Assembly: GCA_900766165.1 (NCBI GenBank)
Contig: CAAFUK010000108.1
Span: forward strand, 1-23,851
DNA length: 23,851 nt
Reading direction: 5' to 3'
DNA from: an uncultured Collinsella sp.
GTDB lineage: Bacteria > Actinomycetota > Coriobacteriia > Coriobacteriales > Coriobacteriaceae
Position 1 is the first letter of the stretch; every line of letters begins with the position of its first letter. Below, in pieces: positions 7,616-15,433 of the stretch. Position numbers and translations under genes: made by a program. The notes under the pieces were generated by a model, which did no database searches, was not told where the DNA came from, and was given only the letters and a program-made list of their open reading frames with translations.

Positions 7616-9427
7616 CTACTCGTCCACCTTGAGGATCGCCATAAAGGCCTCCTGCGGGACCTCTACCGAGCCGATGGCCTTCATGCGCTTCTTGCCCTCT
7701 TTCTGCTTCTCGAGCAGTTTGCGCTTACGAGAAATATCGCCGCCGTAGCACTTGGCAAGCACGTCCTTGCGGCGCGCCTTGACGGTGGAGCGGGCAATGA
7801 TCTTGTTGCCGATAGCACCCTGGATGGGCACCTCGAACAGCTGACGCGGAATAATCTCCTTGAGCTTGTCGCATAGGCCGCGGGCAAGACCGTAGGCCTT
7901 GTCCTTGTGGACGATAAACGACAGCGCGTCCACCTCGTCGCCCGAAAGCAAAATATCGAGCTTAACGAGCTCGGAGGGACGGTACTCGTTGAACTCGTAG
8001 TCCAGGGAGGCGTAGCCCTTGGTACGGCTCTTGAGCTGATCAAAGAAGTCCAAGATGAGCTCGGCGAGCGGCATGTCAAAGCGCATCTCGACCGATTTGC
8101 TCGTGAGATGGATCATGTCGGTTGTAATGCCACGGTGCTCGATAGCGAGCTGCATGACGGCACCCGTATACTCGGGCGGGCAGATGATCTTAGCCTTGAG
8201 GTAGGGTTCCTCGATACGCTCGATGCGCGTAGCCTCGGGCAGATCCTGCGGGCTGCGAACATCAATCATCTCGCCGTCGGTCTTGTAGACGTGATAGTCC
8301 ACCGAAGGGCTCGTGGCAATCAGGTCCAGGTTGAACTCGCGCTCCAGGCGTTCCTTGACGACCTCCATATGCAACAGGCCCAAGAAGCCCACGCGGAAGC
8401 CAAAACCGAGCGCCACCGAGGTCTCGGGCTCCCACACCAACGATGGATCGTTGACGTGCAGCTTATCGAGAGCGTCGCGCAGATTCTCGTAATCCTTGTT
8501 GTCGATCGGGAACAGGCCCGTGTAGACCATGGGCTTGGCCTCGCGGTAGCCGGGAAGCGGCTCGGGGCAGGGATTCAACGCCCACGTGAGGGTATCGCCC
8601 ACGTGCACGGCCTCGGGATCCTTCAGGCCCGTGACCACGTAGCCCACCTCGCCAACCGTCAGTGCGTCGACCGGGGTCTCGGCGGGACGCTTGACGCCCA
8701 CGCCGTCGACCAAGAAGTCGCCCTCGGCCTGCATCATGCGCAGGGTATCGCCCTTTTTGATGGAGCCGTCAAAGACGCGGACCGTGGCAACGACGCCGCG
8801 GTACTCATCAAAATACGAATCCAGGATAAGCGCCTTGAGCGGCGCGTTAGCATCGCCCTTGGGCGGCGAGATCAAAAAGACAATGGACTCCAGCAGATCG
8901 TGAATGCCCTCGCCGGTCTTGCCCGATACGCATACGGCATCGTCGGCAGGGATCGCCAGGTCGTCCTCGATCTCGGTCTTGACCTCGTCGGGGTGTGCCG
9001 ACGGCAGGTCGATCTTGTTGATAGCGGGCACGATATCCAGGTTGGCATTCATGGCGAGCGTCGCGTTGGAGACGGTCTGCGCCTCGACACCCTGGGTGGC
9101 GTCGACGACGAGCACCGCACCCTCGCAAGCGGCAAGCGAACGCGAGACCTCGTAGGTAAAGTCCACGTGGCCCGGCGTATCGATCAGGTTGAACTGATAC
9201 GTCTCACCATCGTCGGCGTCATAGGACACGCGAACGGCATTGGACTTGATCGTAATGCCGCGCTCGCGCTCGATATCCATGGTGTCGAGCAGCTGCGACT
9301 CCATATCGCGCTCGTCGACGGTATGGGTGAGCTCGAGGATGCGGTCACTGATCGTGGACTTGCCATGGTCGATGTGCGCAACGATCGAGAAGTTGCGGAT
9401 GTGGGAAATGTCAATTGAAGTATTCAT
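7616..9427 (-). CDS. lepA: Elongation factor 4 (LepA), translational GTPase
   Basis: 603 residues from the ATG at 9427, the standard LepA length. G1 motif AHIDHGKST at residues 17-25, RERGITI switch region at 54-60, then DTPGHVDF and NKIDLPSA (the NKxD motif), followed by domain II, two EF-G-like domains and the LepA-specific C-terminus ending in KRMKAIGSVEVPQEAFMAIL. LepA acts on ribosomes, with roles proposed in back-translocation and in initiation or subunit biogenesis. No strong Shine-Dalgarno precedes the ATG; instead a TAAGAT hexamer ends seven bases upstream, suggesting a leaderless transcript. A strong terminator of the upstream rpsT lies 25 bases before the start. It heads the lepA-dusB-hemW group. 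Confidence 0.98.
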   Translation of the reverse strand: MNTSIDISHIRNFSIVAHIDHGKSTISDRILELTHTVDERDMESQLLDTMDIERERGITIKSNAVRVSYDADDGETYQFNLIDTPGHVDFTYEVSRSLAACEGAVLVVDATQGVEAQTVSNATLAMNANLDIVPAINKIDLPSAHPDEVKTEIEDDLAIPADDAVCVSGKTGEGIHDLLESIVFLISPPKGDANAPLKALILDSYFDEYRGVVATVRVFDGSIKKGDTLRMMQAEGDFLVDGVGVKRPAETPVDALTVGEVGYVVTGLKDPEAVHVGDTLTWALNPCPEPLPGYREAKPMVYTGLFPIDNKDYENLRDALDKLHVNDPSLVWEPETSVALGFGFRVGFLGLLHMEVVKERLEREFNLDLIATSPSVDYHVYKTDGEMIDVRSPQDLPEATRIERIEEPYLKAKIICPPEYTGAVMQLAIEHRGITTDMIHLTSKSVEMRFDMPLAELILDFFDQLKSRTKGYASLDYEFNEYRPSELVKLDILLSGDEVDALSFIVHKDKAYGLARGLCDKLKEIIPRQLFEVPIQGAIGNKIIARSTVKARRKDVLAKCYGGDISRKRKLLEKQKEGKKRMKAIGSVEVPQEAFMAILKVDE

Positions 9428-9434
9428 GCGGACT

Positions 9435-9449
9435 ATCTTACCCGAGCGG
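9435..9449 (-). promoter_or_regulatory. Candidate -10 for a leaderless lepA transcript
   Basis: Minus strand CCGCTCGGGTAAGAT ends with TAAGAT at 9440-9435, which fits the TANNNT -10 pattern used for leaderless genes in actinobacteria. The expected start of transcription falls on or within a base of the lepA ATG (9427). No -35 match is visible; the upstream DNA is the T-tract and stem of the rpsT terminator. Confidence 0.4.
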
Positions 9450-9451
9450 TA

Positions 9452-9489
9452 CAAAAAATGGAGCCTGTTCCATAAAACAGGCTCCATTT
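9452..9489 (-). terminator. Rho-independent terminator after rpsT
   Basis: Perfect 14-bp inverted repeat: left arm 9456-9469, loop 9470-9475 and right arm 9476-9489. On the minus strand the stem AAATGGAGCCTGTT/AACAGGCTCCATTT runs directly into a T6 tract (ATTTTTTG). It lies 34 bases after the rpsT stop and 25 bases before the lepA start. Confidence 0.9.
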
Positions 9490-9523
9490 ATGCGCGTAAT
9501 CTGTGTGGTGTGAAATTTACAAC

Positions 9524-9790
9524 TTAGGCGTTGACGCTGTTCACGAGCTTGGCAAGACCGGACTTGCGGTTGGAAGCCTGGTTCTTGTGGATAACATGCT
9601 TGGCGGCAGCCATGTCGAGACGCTTGGTGACGGTCTTGAGGGCAGCCTGGGCCTTCTCGGCGTCGCCCTCGGCGACAGCGGACTGGACGTGCTTGGTCAG
9701 CGTCTTGAGCTCGGACTTGACAGCCTTGTTACGCATGCGAGCTGCCTCATTGGTGCGGATACGCTTCTTCTGAGACTTGATGTTTGCCAC
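9524..9790 (-). CDS. rpsT: 30S ribosomal protein S20
   Basis: 88 residues starting ANIKSQKKRIRTNE after the initiator, the canonical S20 N-terminus, and continuing as a basic, all-helical bundle (RNKAVKSELKTLTKHV, HKNQASNRKSGLAKLV). S20 binds 16S rRNA early in 30S assembly. The start is a GTG at 9790-9788 with AAAGGA nine bases upstream; the longer open frame has no further support. The gene is monocistronic: an extended -10 promoter and structured leader precede it and a strong terminator follows. In E. coli S20 represses its own translation, so the structured leader is a candidate for autoregulation. The holA-rpsT-lepA order is the same as in Bacillus-type genomes. Confidence 0.98.
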   Translation of the reverse strand: MANIKSQKKRIRTNEAARMRNKAVKSELKTLTKHVQSAVAEGDAEKAQAALKTVTKRLDMAAAKHVIHKNQASNRKSGLAKLVNSVNA

Positions 9791-9812
9791 TTCTGGAGTT
9801 CCTTTCGAGTTC

Positions 9813-9860
9813 CTTGCAAAAAATGTATGACACCTCTGAGACACGGTGAGGTCATGCAAG
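9813..9860 (-). promoter_or_regulatory. Structured 5' leader of rpsT
   Basis: In the minus-strand transcript CTTGCA (9860-9855) can pair with TGCAAG (9818-9813). Inside it, ATGACCTC (9855-9848) pairs with GAGGTGTCAT (9836-9827) with a two-base bulge, and is followed by ACATTTTTT. The inner hairpin plus T6 tract resembles a small terminator; the outer stem would bury the T tract. The structure starts at the predicted +1. Function in S20 control is inference. Confidence 0.4.
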
Positions 9861-9865
9861 CGCCT

Positions 9866-9874
9866 ACTATAGCA
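9866..9874 (-). promoter_or_regulatory. Extended -10 promoter of rpsT
   Basis: Minus strand TGCTATAGT, with TATAGT at 9871-9866 and the TG extension at 9874-9873. The same nine bases precede rpmB (22552-22560). A perfect TTGACA (9909-9904) lies upstream, but the 32-base spacing is too long for a normal -35. The predicted start is near 9859, giving a leader of about 70 bases. Confidence 0.6.
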
Positions 9875-9923
9875 CGCTCCCCCTCAAAGGGATAGAACGA
9901 ATTTGTCAAATAGGCAGGTATCA

Positions 9924-10886
9924 TCACGATTTTCTCAAGATGTTCGTAATCCAGAGCAAAAGCGCAGTCTGGGAATCGGCCGAACCCTTGAGTGCGAGCT
10001 CCACATCGACGGCACCCTCGAGCGCGGCAACGAGCTCGGTCATCGAAAAACGACGCGCCCAGGTCAGGTGATTCTTGACCTGCCAGGCCTGAAGCTTGAG
10101 CGTCGCGGCAAGCTCACGACCCTGCCCACGCGCATCGAGCGCCTTGGCAACGATAAGCTCACGAATGCGTCCGCACAGCAGCGTGTAGGTCCACACATAG
10201 CTCTTGGCGGGCAGTAGATTGAAGAGCTCAAGCGAGCGGCGCATGTCACGGGCCGAGACCGCATTGAGGAAGTCCCAGGGCTGGACTTCGGCCGTGCGCA
10301 CGATCCAGCGCTCCACATCGGCAAGCTCAATTTGCGGCGCCTCGACCATCTGGGCAAGCTTGGCCAAGTCGTTATCGAGCATGCGGGTGTTCTCGCCTGA
10401 GCGCGAAACGAGCTCCTCGGCGGCCGCCGTCGAAATGGACTTTCCGTGCTGCGTCGCCATCTGCTGCACGCGGCGTGGGAGCTCCCAGCGCTTGGTGCCC
10501 GAACAGTCGATCACGGCCTTCTTGTCAATCTTGGCGATCGCCTTGTACAGGCGCGTGTTCTTGGCAAGCGAATCGGCGATTATGAGGCAAACCGTCGTGG
10601 GGCTGGGACTCGCCAGATACTCGACAAGCGGCTCGGAGATCGCTTTGGTGAGTTTTGAGCAGCCGTCAAGGATTACCAGGCGAAACTCGCTGCCCATGGG
10701 AAAGGTGTTGAGCGATCCGATAATCGACTCGATATCGGGGTCTTTGGTCATATCGCGCTCGTCGAGGTTGAACTCGACCATGCCCGCCTTTTCCAGACGC
10801 GCCTTCATACGCGAGACAGCGTGGTCGCGTTTGACTCCGTCGGAACCGACGATCAGATATGCCGGCAACAGACCGGTTTCGGACAT
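9924..10886 (-). CDS. holA: DNA polymerase III subunit delta
   Basis: 320 residues from the ATG at 10886, which has GGGAGGGGAG six to seven bases upstream. The beginning LLPAYLIVGSDGVKRDHAVSRM is the typical opening of the delta clamp-loader subunit (AYLIxG.D..L), and the remainder fits the family: a degenerate AAA+ module, SGENTRMLDNDLAKLA, and a C-terminal helical collar (LFNLLPAKSYVWTYTLLCGRIRELI). Delta opens the beta sliding clamp as part of the clamp loader. Location directly after comEC and before rpsT is a strongly conserved context. A 78-bp gap to comEC contains a good promoter, so it is probably not solely dependent on the com transcript. Confidence 0.93.
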   Translation of the reverse strand: MSETGLLPAYLIVGSDGVKRDHAVSRMKARLEKAGMVEFNLDERDMTKDPDIESIIGSLNTFPMGSEFRLVILDGCSKLTKAISEPLVEYLASPSPTTVCLIIADSLAKNTRLYKAIAKIDKKAVIDCSGTKRWELPRRVQQMATQHGKSISTAAAEELVSRSGENTRMLDNDLAKLAQMVEAPQIELADVERWIVRTAEVQPWDFLNAVSARDMRRSLELFNLLPAKSYVWTYTLLCGRIRELIVAKALDARGQGRELAATLKLQAWQVKNHLTWARRFSMTELVAALEGAVDVELALKGSADSQTALLLWITNILRKS

Positions 10887-10926
10887 CGCGCTCCCCTCCC
10901 GCAGGCTCTCGTGTTTGTACCGTGCC

Positions 10927-10956
10927 ATTCTAGCCCACGAATTGGGCCCGCGCCAA
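10927..10956 (-). promoter_or_regulatory. Promoter of holA
   Basis: Minus strand TTGGCG (10956-10951), 18 bases, then TAGAAT (10932-10927). The predicted start near 10920 leaves a leader of about 34 bases with a strong ribosome site before the holA ATG. Confidence 0.55.
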
Positions 10957-10964
10957 CGGCAGCA

Positions 10965-13268
10965 TCACGGTCGTTGGCATCGCATGGCAAAACCGGATAC
11001 GGTTGGCGAGACGGTAATGTCTCCTTGTTCGATGGTGCATGCGAACGCGCCGCCCGCATCGCGAACGGCATCGATGCAGACATTGGATGGATGGCCGTAG
11101 CGGTTGCCCTCGCCCGCACTCGCGATAGAGAGCTCGGGCTTAAGCGTTTCCAGCAGGTCTGTGTCGACGGAAACTTTTGAGCCGTGATGCCCCAGCTTGA
11201 GCACATCGATATCACCCACCTCCTGTACAAACTCGCGCTCCTGATCGAGCTCGGCATCACCAGTGAGGAGCACGCGAAGGCTCTTGCCTTCCTGAGCATA
11301 GGAGAGCAGCAAAACAAGCGAGTCCTCATTACCCTCACCATCCACTGTGTCAAACGGCCACATCACACGAGCCCGAAATGCGCCGATATCGACCGTGTTT
11401 CCACGGTTCACCTGCCGATACGTTACGCCAGGGCGATTCAGAACCTCGGCAGGCGCGCCGTCAAGCGCATCGGCCGCGACCACAACGGTTCCAACCGAAA
11501 ACTGATCGAGCACATCGGGAAGACCACCCCAATGGTCTTCGTCCCAATGCGTCACGAAGACGGCGTCAATATGGTGGACGTTATTGCGAACCAACGCCGA
11601 CACCACGCGCTCATCGAGCCCACAGTCGACGAGCGCCACGGTGCCACCCTGACGAACCAGAATCGCATCGGCCTGGCCAACATCGAGGACCGTCACCGAA
11701 GGCGGCGCGCATCGATCCCAATAGACATACGGAACACCCGCTGCAAGCATCAAACACAGCAACCCCACTGCCATGTTCCGTGCGCGGGGGCGTGGCCACC
11801 AGACCAAGAGGGCCACCAACGCGAACGGCACCACATATACCAAGGGCGTATCGAGCGGCACGCTTACGGATGCGCCCGGAACGGCGGCAAAAAGCCGCTC
11901 AAAGAAGAGGGCGCAGCGGGCGACAATCATGGGCACCACAAGCGCCCCGTGACGCAGCGGCGGCACAAGCGAGCAGGGCACCAGCACAACCGATACAGCG
12001 AGCAACACGCTTATCACCGGACCGATCACGGCATTTGCAAGCGGGGCAATGAGCGAAAACGTCCCAAATGCGGGAATGGTTACGGGAAGTGTCGCCAGCT
12101 GCGAGCACAGCGTGACAGACAAAATACTGGCGACACCCGATGGCACACCCAGCTCGCCCAAGGCGTAGGTAGCATAGGGGCAAAAACAAAGGATGGCAAA
12201 AACACTGGCGCACGATAGCTGAAAACCCATCTCGAACAGTACTGTCGGCCGCAGCAACACAAAGATAGCCATGGTCAAAAATAGGGCCGAGAGGCCATGC
12301 CGACGACGTCCGGCGCCGTTGGCGACAAGCGTCGCTGCCACCATGCAGCACGCGCGCACGGCCGAGGGCGAGGCGCCCGTAAAGACGGCATAGGCAGCGA
12401 GGACCAGCACCAACAGTCCCCGCTGCAGCCCACGAGAGAGACGCGTCTTTTGCAGGGCGCTCTCAACCACAAACCCCACGATGGCAAGATGGCTGCCCGA
12501 AACGGCGATAAGATGTGCGGTGCCCGTTACCGAAAACCAATCGCCCGCCGGCTGGGCACGCAGCTCGGCCGAGCGTCCGCAGACAACGCCGGCAATGAGC
12601 GAGCGCGCCGGATCGCTCGCGGGCGCGATAACGGCAAGGAGCTCGTTTCGAAGCCAAGACAACGGCCCTGGAGGGCCCTCGTCGATCGATACCAACCGGA
12701 CGACTTTAACCTTTCGAAGCTCGCCCCGAAGCACGCGTGAGCGTCCATACGTATCATTCTCAAAGCGCGAAATGCGACCGATAGCACGTACAAGCGAACC
12801 GGCGCCGAGCTCACGATCACACGACAGCCGTACCTGACCCAAGCGCTTTTCGCCCGCATACGCATCGCAGGTATAGGAGTACACACCGTCATTGATGGAA
12901 GGGTCGCCGTGCACAACAAACTCAAGACTACTCGCAGCCCGATTATCCAGTGCCCTCGATGCGTGTAGCGCTCCTATCGCCCAAGCCGCGGACACGACCG
13001 CTCCCGCAACGAGGCCAAGGGCCGCGGCATACAGCCATCGCTTCCACCGCACAAGACGCATACAGGACCGTGCCAAAACGATGCACGCCGCAGCCGCAAC
13101 GGGAATGGCCATAAACAAAGTGACGGGCGCTGCCCGCCCTCCCAGCAGCACATCGGCTGCCGCGCTAAGCACCAAGCCACAGCTCGCACACAAGCCGACA
13201 CAAAGGGCCATCGTCCACGGCATCAATGGACGCGGTGGCATCACATGCTCGCGCTCGGTCGCACTCAT
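10965..13268 (-). CDS. comEC: ComEC/Rec2 DNA-uptake channel protein
   Basis: 767 residues from the ATG at 13268, which overlaps the comEA stop as ATGA; alternative ATGs lie four codons earlier and nine later. N-terminal hydrophobic segments (about residues 16-90) lead into a ComEC N-terminal (OB-like, DUF4131) region. A multi-span competence domain follows, with VSGSHLAIVGF and a series of hydrophobic helices. A complete metallo-beta-lactamase-like domain begins near LDVGQADAILV, with THWDEDHWGG (metal motif at about 574-579, HxDxDH form), LTGDAE and LGHHGSK. ComEC forms the inner-membrane channel for single-stranded DNA during transformation; the lactamase-like domain is a proposed nuclease. 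No truncation or frameshift is visible. It is coupled to comEA and followed by holA. Confidence 0.95.
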   Translation of the reverse strand: MSATEREHVMPPRPLMPWTMALCVGLCASCGLVLSAAADVLLGGRAAPVTLFMAIPVAAAACIVLARSCMRLVRWKRWLYAAALGLVAGAVVSAAWAIGALHASRALDNRAASSLEFVVHGDPSINDGVYSYTCDAYAGEKRLGQVRLSCDRELGAGSLVRAIGRISRFENDTYGRSRVLRGELRKVKVVRLVSIDEGPPGPLSWLRNELLAVIAPASDPARSLIAGVVCGRSAELRAQPAGDWFSVTGTAHLIAVSGSHLAIVGFVVESALQKTRLSRGLQRGLLVLVLAAYAVFTGASPSAVRACCMVAATLVANGAGRRRHGLSALFLTMAIFVLLRPTVLFEMGFQLSCASVFAILCFCPYATYALGELGVPSGVASILSVTLCSQLATLPVTIPAFGTFSLIAPLANAVIGPVISVLLAVSVVLVPCSLVPPLRHGALVVPMIVARCALFFERLFAAVPGASVSVPLDTPLVYVVPFALVALLVWWPRPRARNMAVGLLCLMLAAGVPYVYWDRCAPPSVTVLDVGQADAILVRQGGTVALVDCGLDERVVSALVRNNVHHIDAVFVTHWDEDHWGGLPDVLDQFSVGTVVVAADALDGAPAEVLNRPGVTYRQVNRGNTVDIGAFRARVMWPFDTVDGEGNEDSLVLLLSYAQEGKSLRVLLTGDAELDQEREFVQEVGDIDVLKLGHHGSKVSVDTDLLETLKPELSIASAGEGNRYGHPSNVCIDAVRDAGGAFACTIEQGDITVSPTVSGFAMRCQRP

Positions 13269-13975
13269 ACGCAGATGCAATCTTTAATTTTGGCGAGCTT
13301 CTTCTCACCGATCCCCGATACGCGCATAAGGTCATCGACCGAGGCAAAGGCCCCGTTTTGCGTCCGCTCGTCGATAATTGACTGGGCCATGGAAGGCCCG
13401 ATGCCCGAAAGCGTCTGCAGCTCCGCCGCACTTGCCGTATTGATGTTCACGAGCCCAGACGAAGACCCCGTACCAGGTGTCGTGGCAGCACCGCTTTCAG
13501 CCCCGCCGACCGCCGCGGTCGCTTGTTGCTCCCCCACCGTCGGAACATAGATCTTTTGACCATCTGTGATCTTGGACGCACGATTAAGCCCTGTCACATC
13601 CGCCTCGGCCGTAAGCCCTCCGGCGGCATCGATAGCTTGGGACACCCGCGCTCCATCTTTGAATCGGTACACGCCAGGCCTCACAACGGCGCCATCAACA
13701 TCGACGTACACCTCGGCAGCAGAAGAGCTCTTGTCAGACGACTCATCGGCATCGTCAGGTGACGCATCCCCGGCCTCATGCACATCCAAGGTGCCCGCCT
13801 CATCACCACGCTCAAACGACACGCCGCTGGAGCGGCCGCCAAAACTTGCCATCGCCAAGCCGCTCGCGGCGGCAATGACAACCAGAATCGCCATGACCAC
13901 CGCCTTATGGCCGAGCAGCTTTTCTGCCCAGCGGTCCATCCGTTTAACCCGTTCGTGTTGTTCGCGCTGCGCCAT
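13265..13975 (-). CDS. comEA: ComEA-type DNA receptor (SLBB plus helix-hairpin-helix)
   Basis: 236 residues from the ATG at 13975, with GGGAGG eight bases upstream. A single membrane anchor lies at about residues 24-44, followed by an acidic, Ser-rich linker (50-87). An SLBB domain spans 89-147 (VYVDVDGAVVRPGVYRF), a low-complexity Gly/Ala/Ser linker 148-174, and the DNA-binding tandem helix-hairpin-helix domain 175-236 (LVNINTASAAELQTLSGIG, VSGIGEKKLAKI). ComEA captures double-stranded DNA outside the membrane and passes it to ComEC. It is translationally coupled to comEC by ATGA. No convincing promoter was identified in the 213-bp gap upstream, though a palindrome lies there. The domain order is the canonical one for Gram-positive ComEA. 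Confidence 0.95.
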   Translation of the reverse strand: MAQREQHERVKRMDRWAEKLLGHKAVVMAILVVIAAASGLAMASFGGRSSGVSFERGDEAGTLDVHEAGDASPDDADESSDKSSSAAEVYVDVDGAVVRPGVYRFKDGARVSQAIDAAGGLTAEADVTGLNRASKITDGQKIYVPTVGEQQATAAVGGAESGAATTPGTGSSSGLVNINTASAAELQTLSGIGPSMAQSIIDERTQNGAFASVDDLMRVSGIGEKKLAKIKDCICV

Positions 13976-14032
13976 AGCAAAACCTCCCAACACCATCGTG
14001 TCAGGAAAGGAGCCCTGTAACAGCCACGCCCC

Positions 14033-14044
14033 AAAACCGGTTTT
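14033..14044. repeat. 12-bp palindrome upstream of comEA
   Basis: AAAACCGGTTTT is a perfect palindrome 57 bases ahead of the comEA start, between the thiI terminator and comEA. It could be an operator, but a palindrome of this size can occur by chance and no second copy was noticed nearby. Confidence 0.25.
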
Positions 14045-14143
14045 AGCGGTCAAACCAAAAGCCGACCAAAACCTTGCACAAATCCGTCCATTTATTCAGG
14101 CACACGTCAGCAAATGAACACTTAGCCACAAAATGCCCAGATA

Positions 14144-14178
14144 GCAAAAGACCGACGATGCAGACGCATCGTCGGTCT
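14144..14178 (-). terminator. Terminator after thiI
   Basis: Perfect 12-bp inverted repeat with arms 14149-14160 and 14167-14178 and a 6-base loop. On the minus strand the stem AGACCGACGATG/CATCGTCGGTCT is followed by TTTGC, a short T tract. It begins 10 bases after the thiI stop and separates the mihF-gmk-rpoZ-thiI group from comEA. Confidence 0.75.
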
Positions 14179-14188
14179 ATGCACAAAT

Positions 14189-15433
14189 TTACTCGTGATC
14201 TTGGTAAATCTCACGCGGAGTAAGCTCCGAATGTTTGCGTTTTAAGGTCTTAGGGGCCTTATACGTGTTGCTCTCAAAGTCGATGTACTCGGTCTGCTTG
14301 AGCAGGCGCTCGATCATCTCCTCGTGATCGAACAACTCCCAGGCCTCATGCACGGCATCGAGTTTAGCGTGCGTCTCGGGACGGCGCGGCATAAACAGCG
14401 TGCAGCAGTCGGGAGCGGCCTCAGTGGAGATATCGAACGTACCGATCTCCTCGGCGCGCGCGATGATCTCCTGCTTGTCCGAACCGATGAGAGGGCGGAA
14501 CACGGGGATCTTCACGGCCTCGTTGACGGCCATGATATTCTCAAGCGTTTGGGAGGCAACCTGCCCAAGCGATTCGCCCGTAACGATGGCCTTGGCACCC
14601 TCGATGTGCGCAATGCGCTCAGCAACCGAATACATAATGCGGCGATACATGATCACGCGCAGGTTGCTGGGACAGGTGACCGAAATCTCACGCTGGCAGT
14701 CGCCAAACGGCACTACGTACAGTCGGCCGATCTGGACACCCGGCTCAAGCGCACGGATGATGTCCTGCACCAAATACTCGCTCGTATCGGGCGTCTGCGG
14801 ACGACCGGAGAAATGTACCGGCACGCACACCGCGCCGCGACGCGCGAGCATCCAGGTCGCCACCGGAGAATCGATACCCGAAGAAAGCAGCGTCACGACC
14901 TTGCCGGCAGACCCCACCGGAAGACCACCCACGCCGCGCTCAGAGCGCGCATACACATAGACGCTACCCTGGACCACCAGCACGTGCACCATAGCGTCAG
15001 GATCGTGCATCTGGACCTTTTTATCGGGGAAGGCCTCGCACAGCACCTCGCCAACCTGTCGATTGATTTCAATAGAGGTGAGCTCGTAGTCGGTGTTCGA
15101 GCGCTTGGCATGCACCTTAAACGAATCGAAGGGACCGAACTCGCGCAGCGCCTTCACGGCGGCGGCGCAGTACTCCTGCGGGTCGCGGTTCGTGTGATAT
15201 GCCAGGGACACGCGGGCAACGCCGGGGACGGTGCGAATGACGCGCGCCGCCTCGTCGGCCTGATGCTCGTTAAAGGTCACGAGGATATAACCGGAAATTC
15301 GAGACACGGCATTCACGGAAAAGGCGGCCAAGGCCGCCTTGATGTTATCCATGAGGATATGCTCAAAATGTGCGCGGTTCTTGCCCTTCAGTCCAACCTC
15401 GTGATAGTGGACCAGGCAGACGCGAGCCGCCAT
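14189..15433 (-). CDS. thiI: tRNA 4-thiouridine synthase ThiI (no rhodanese domain)
   Basis: 414 residues. N-terminal ferredoxin-like and THUMP region (about 1-170, beginning VCLVHYHEVGLKGKNR); then the adenylation domain with the PP-loop motif SSGIDS at residues 184-189; and APDCCTLFMPRRP towards the C-terminus, the segment that carries the conserved cysteines. ThiI activates tRNA U8 for thiolation and in some organisms feeds thiazole synthesis. The C-terminal rhodanese domain of the E. coli protein is missing, as in B. subtilis, so sulfur transfer must be arranged differently. The ATG at 15433 directly abuts the rpoZ stop (TAA ATG) and has only a weak ribosome site, suggesting translational coupling. 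It is the last gene of its group, before a terminator. Confidence 0.94.
   Translation of the reverse strand: MAARVCLVHYHEVGLKGKNRAHFEHILMDNIKAALAAFSVNAVSRISGYILVTFNEHQADEAARVIRTVPGVARVSLAYHTNRDPQEYCAAAVKALREFGPFDSFKVHAKRSNTDYELTSIEINRQVGEVLCEAFPDKKVQMHDPDAMVHVLVVQGSVYVYARSERGVGGLPVGSAGKVVTLLSSGIDSPVATWMLARRGAVCVPVHFSGRPQTPDTSEYLVQDIIRALEPGVQIGRLYVVPFGDCQREISVTCPSNLRVIMYRRIMYSVAERIAHIEGAKAIVTGESLGQVASQTLENIMAVNEAVKIPVFRPLIGSDKQEIIARAEEIGTFDISTEAAPDCCTLFMPRRPETHAKLDAVHEAWELFDHEEMIERLLKQTEYIDFESNTYKAPKTLKRKHSELTPREIYQDHE

Noticed and set aside
7907..9418. A 503-codon plus-strand frame opposite lepA
   Set aside because: It is complementary to the highly conserved lepA frame and shows no family motif or ribosome site.
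9428..9487. Longer lepA start at 9487
   Set aside because: The extra codons read through the rpsT terminator hairpin and add residues not seen in LepA.
9904..9909. Perfect TTGACA on the minus strand upstream of rpsT
   Set aside because: The nearest good -10 (TATAGT) is 32 bases away and nothing at 16-18 bases resembles a -10, so it was not paired with the rpsT promoter.
11560..11602. Possible inactivation of the ComEC lactamase-like domain (HWDEDH instead of HxHxDH)
   Set aside because: An aspartate at the third position of this motif is usual in ComEC, so it is not a lost active site.
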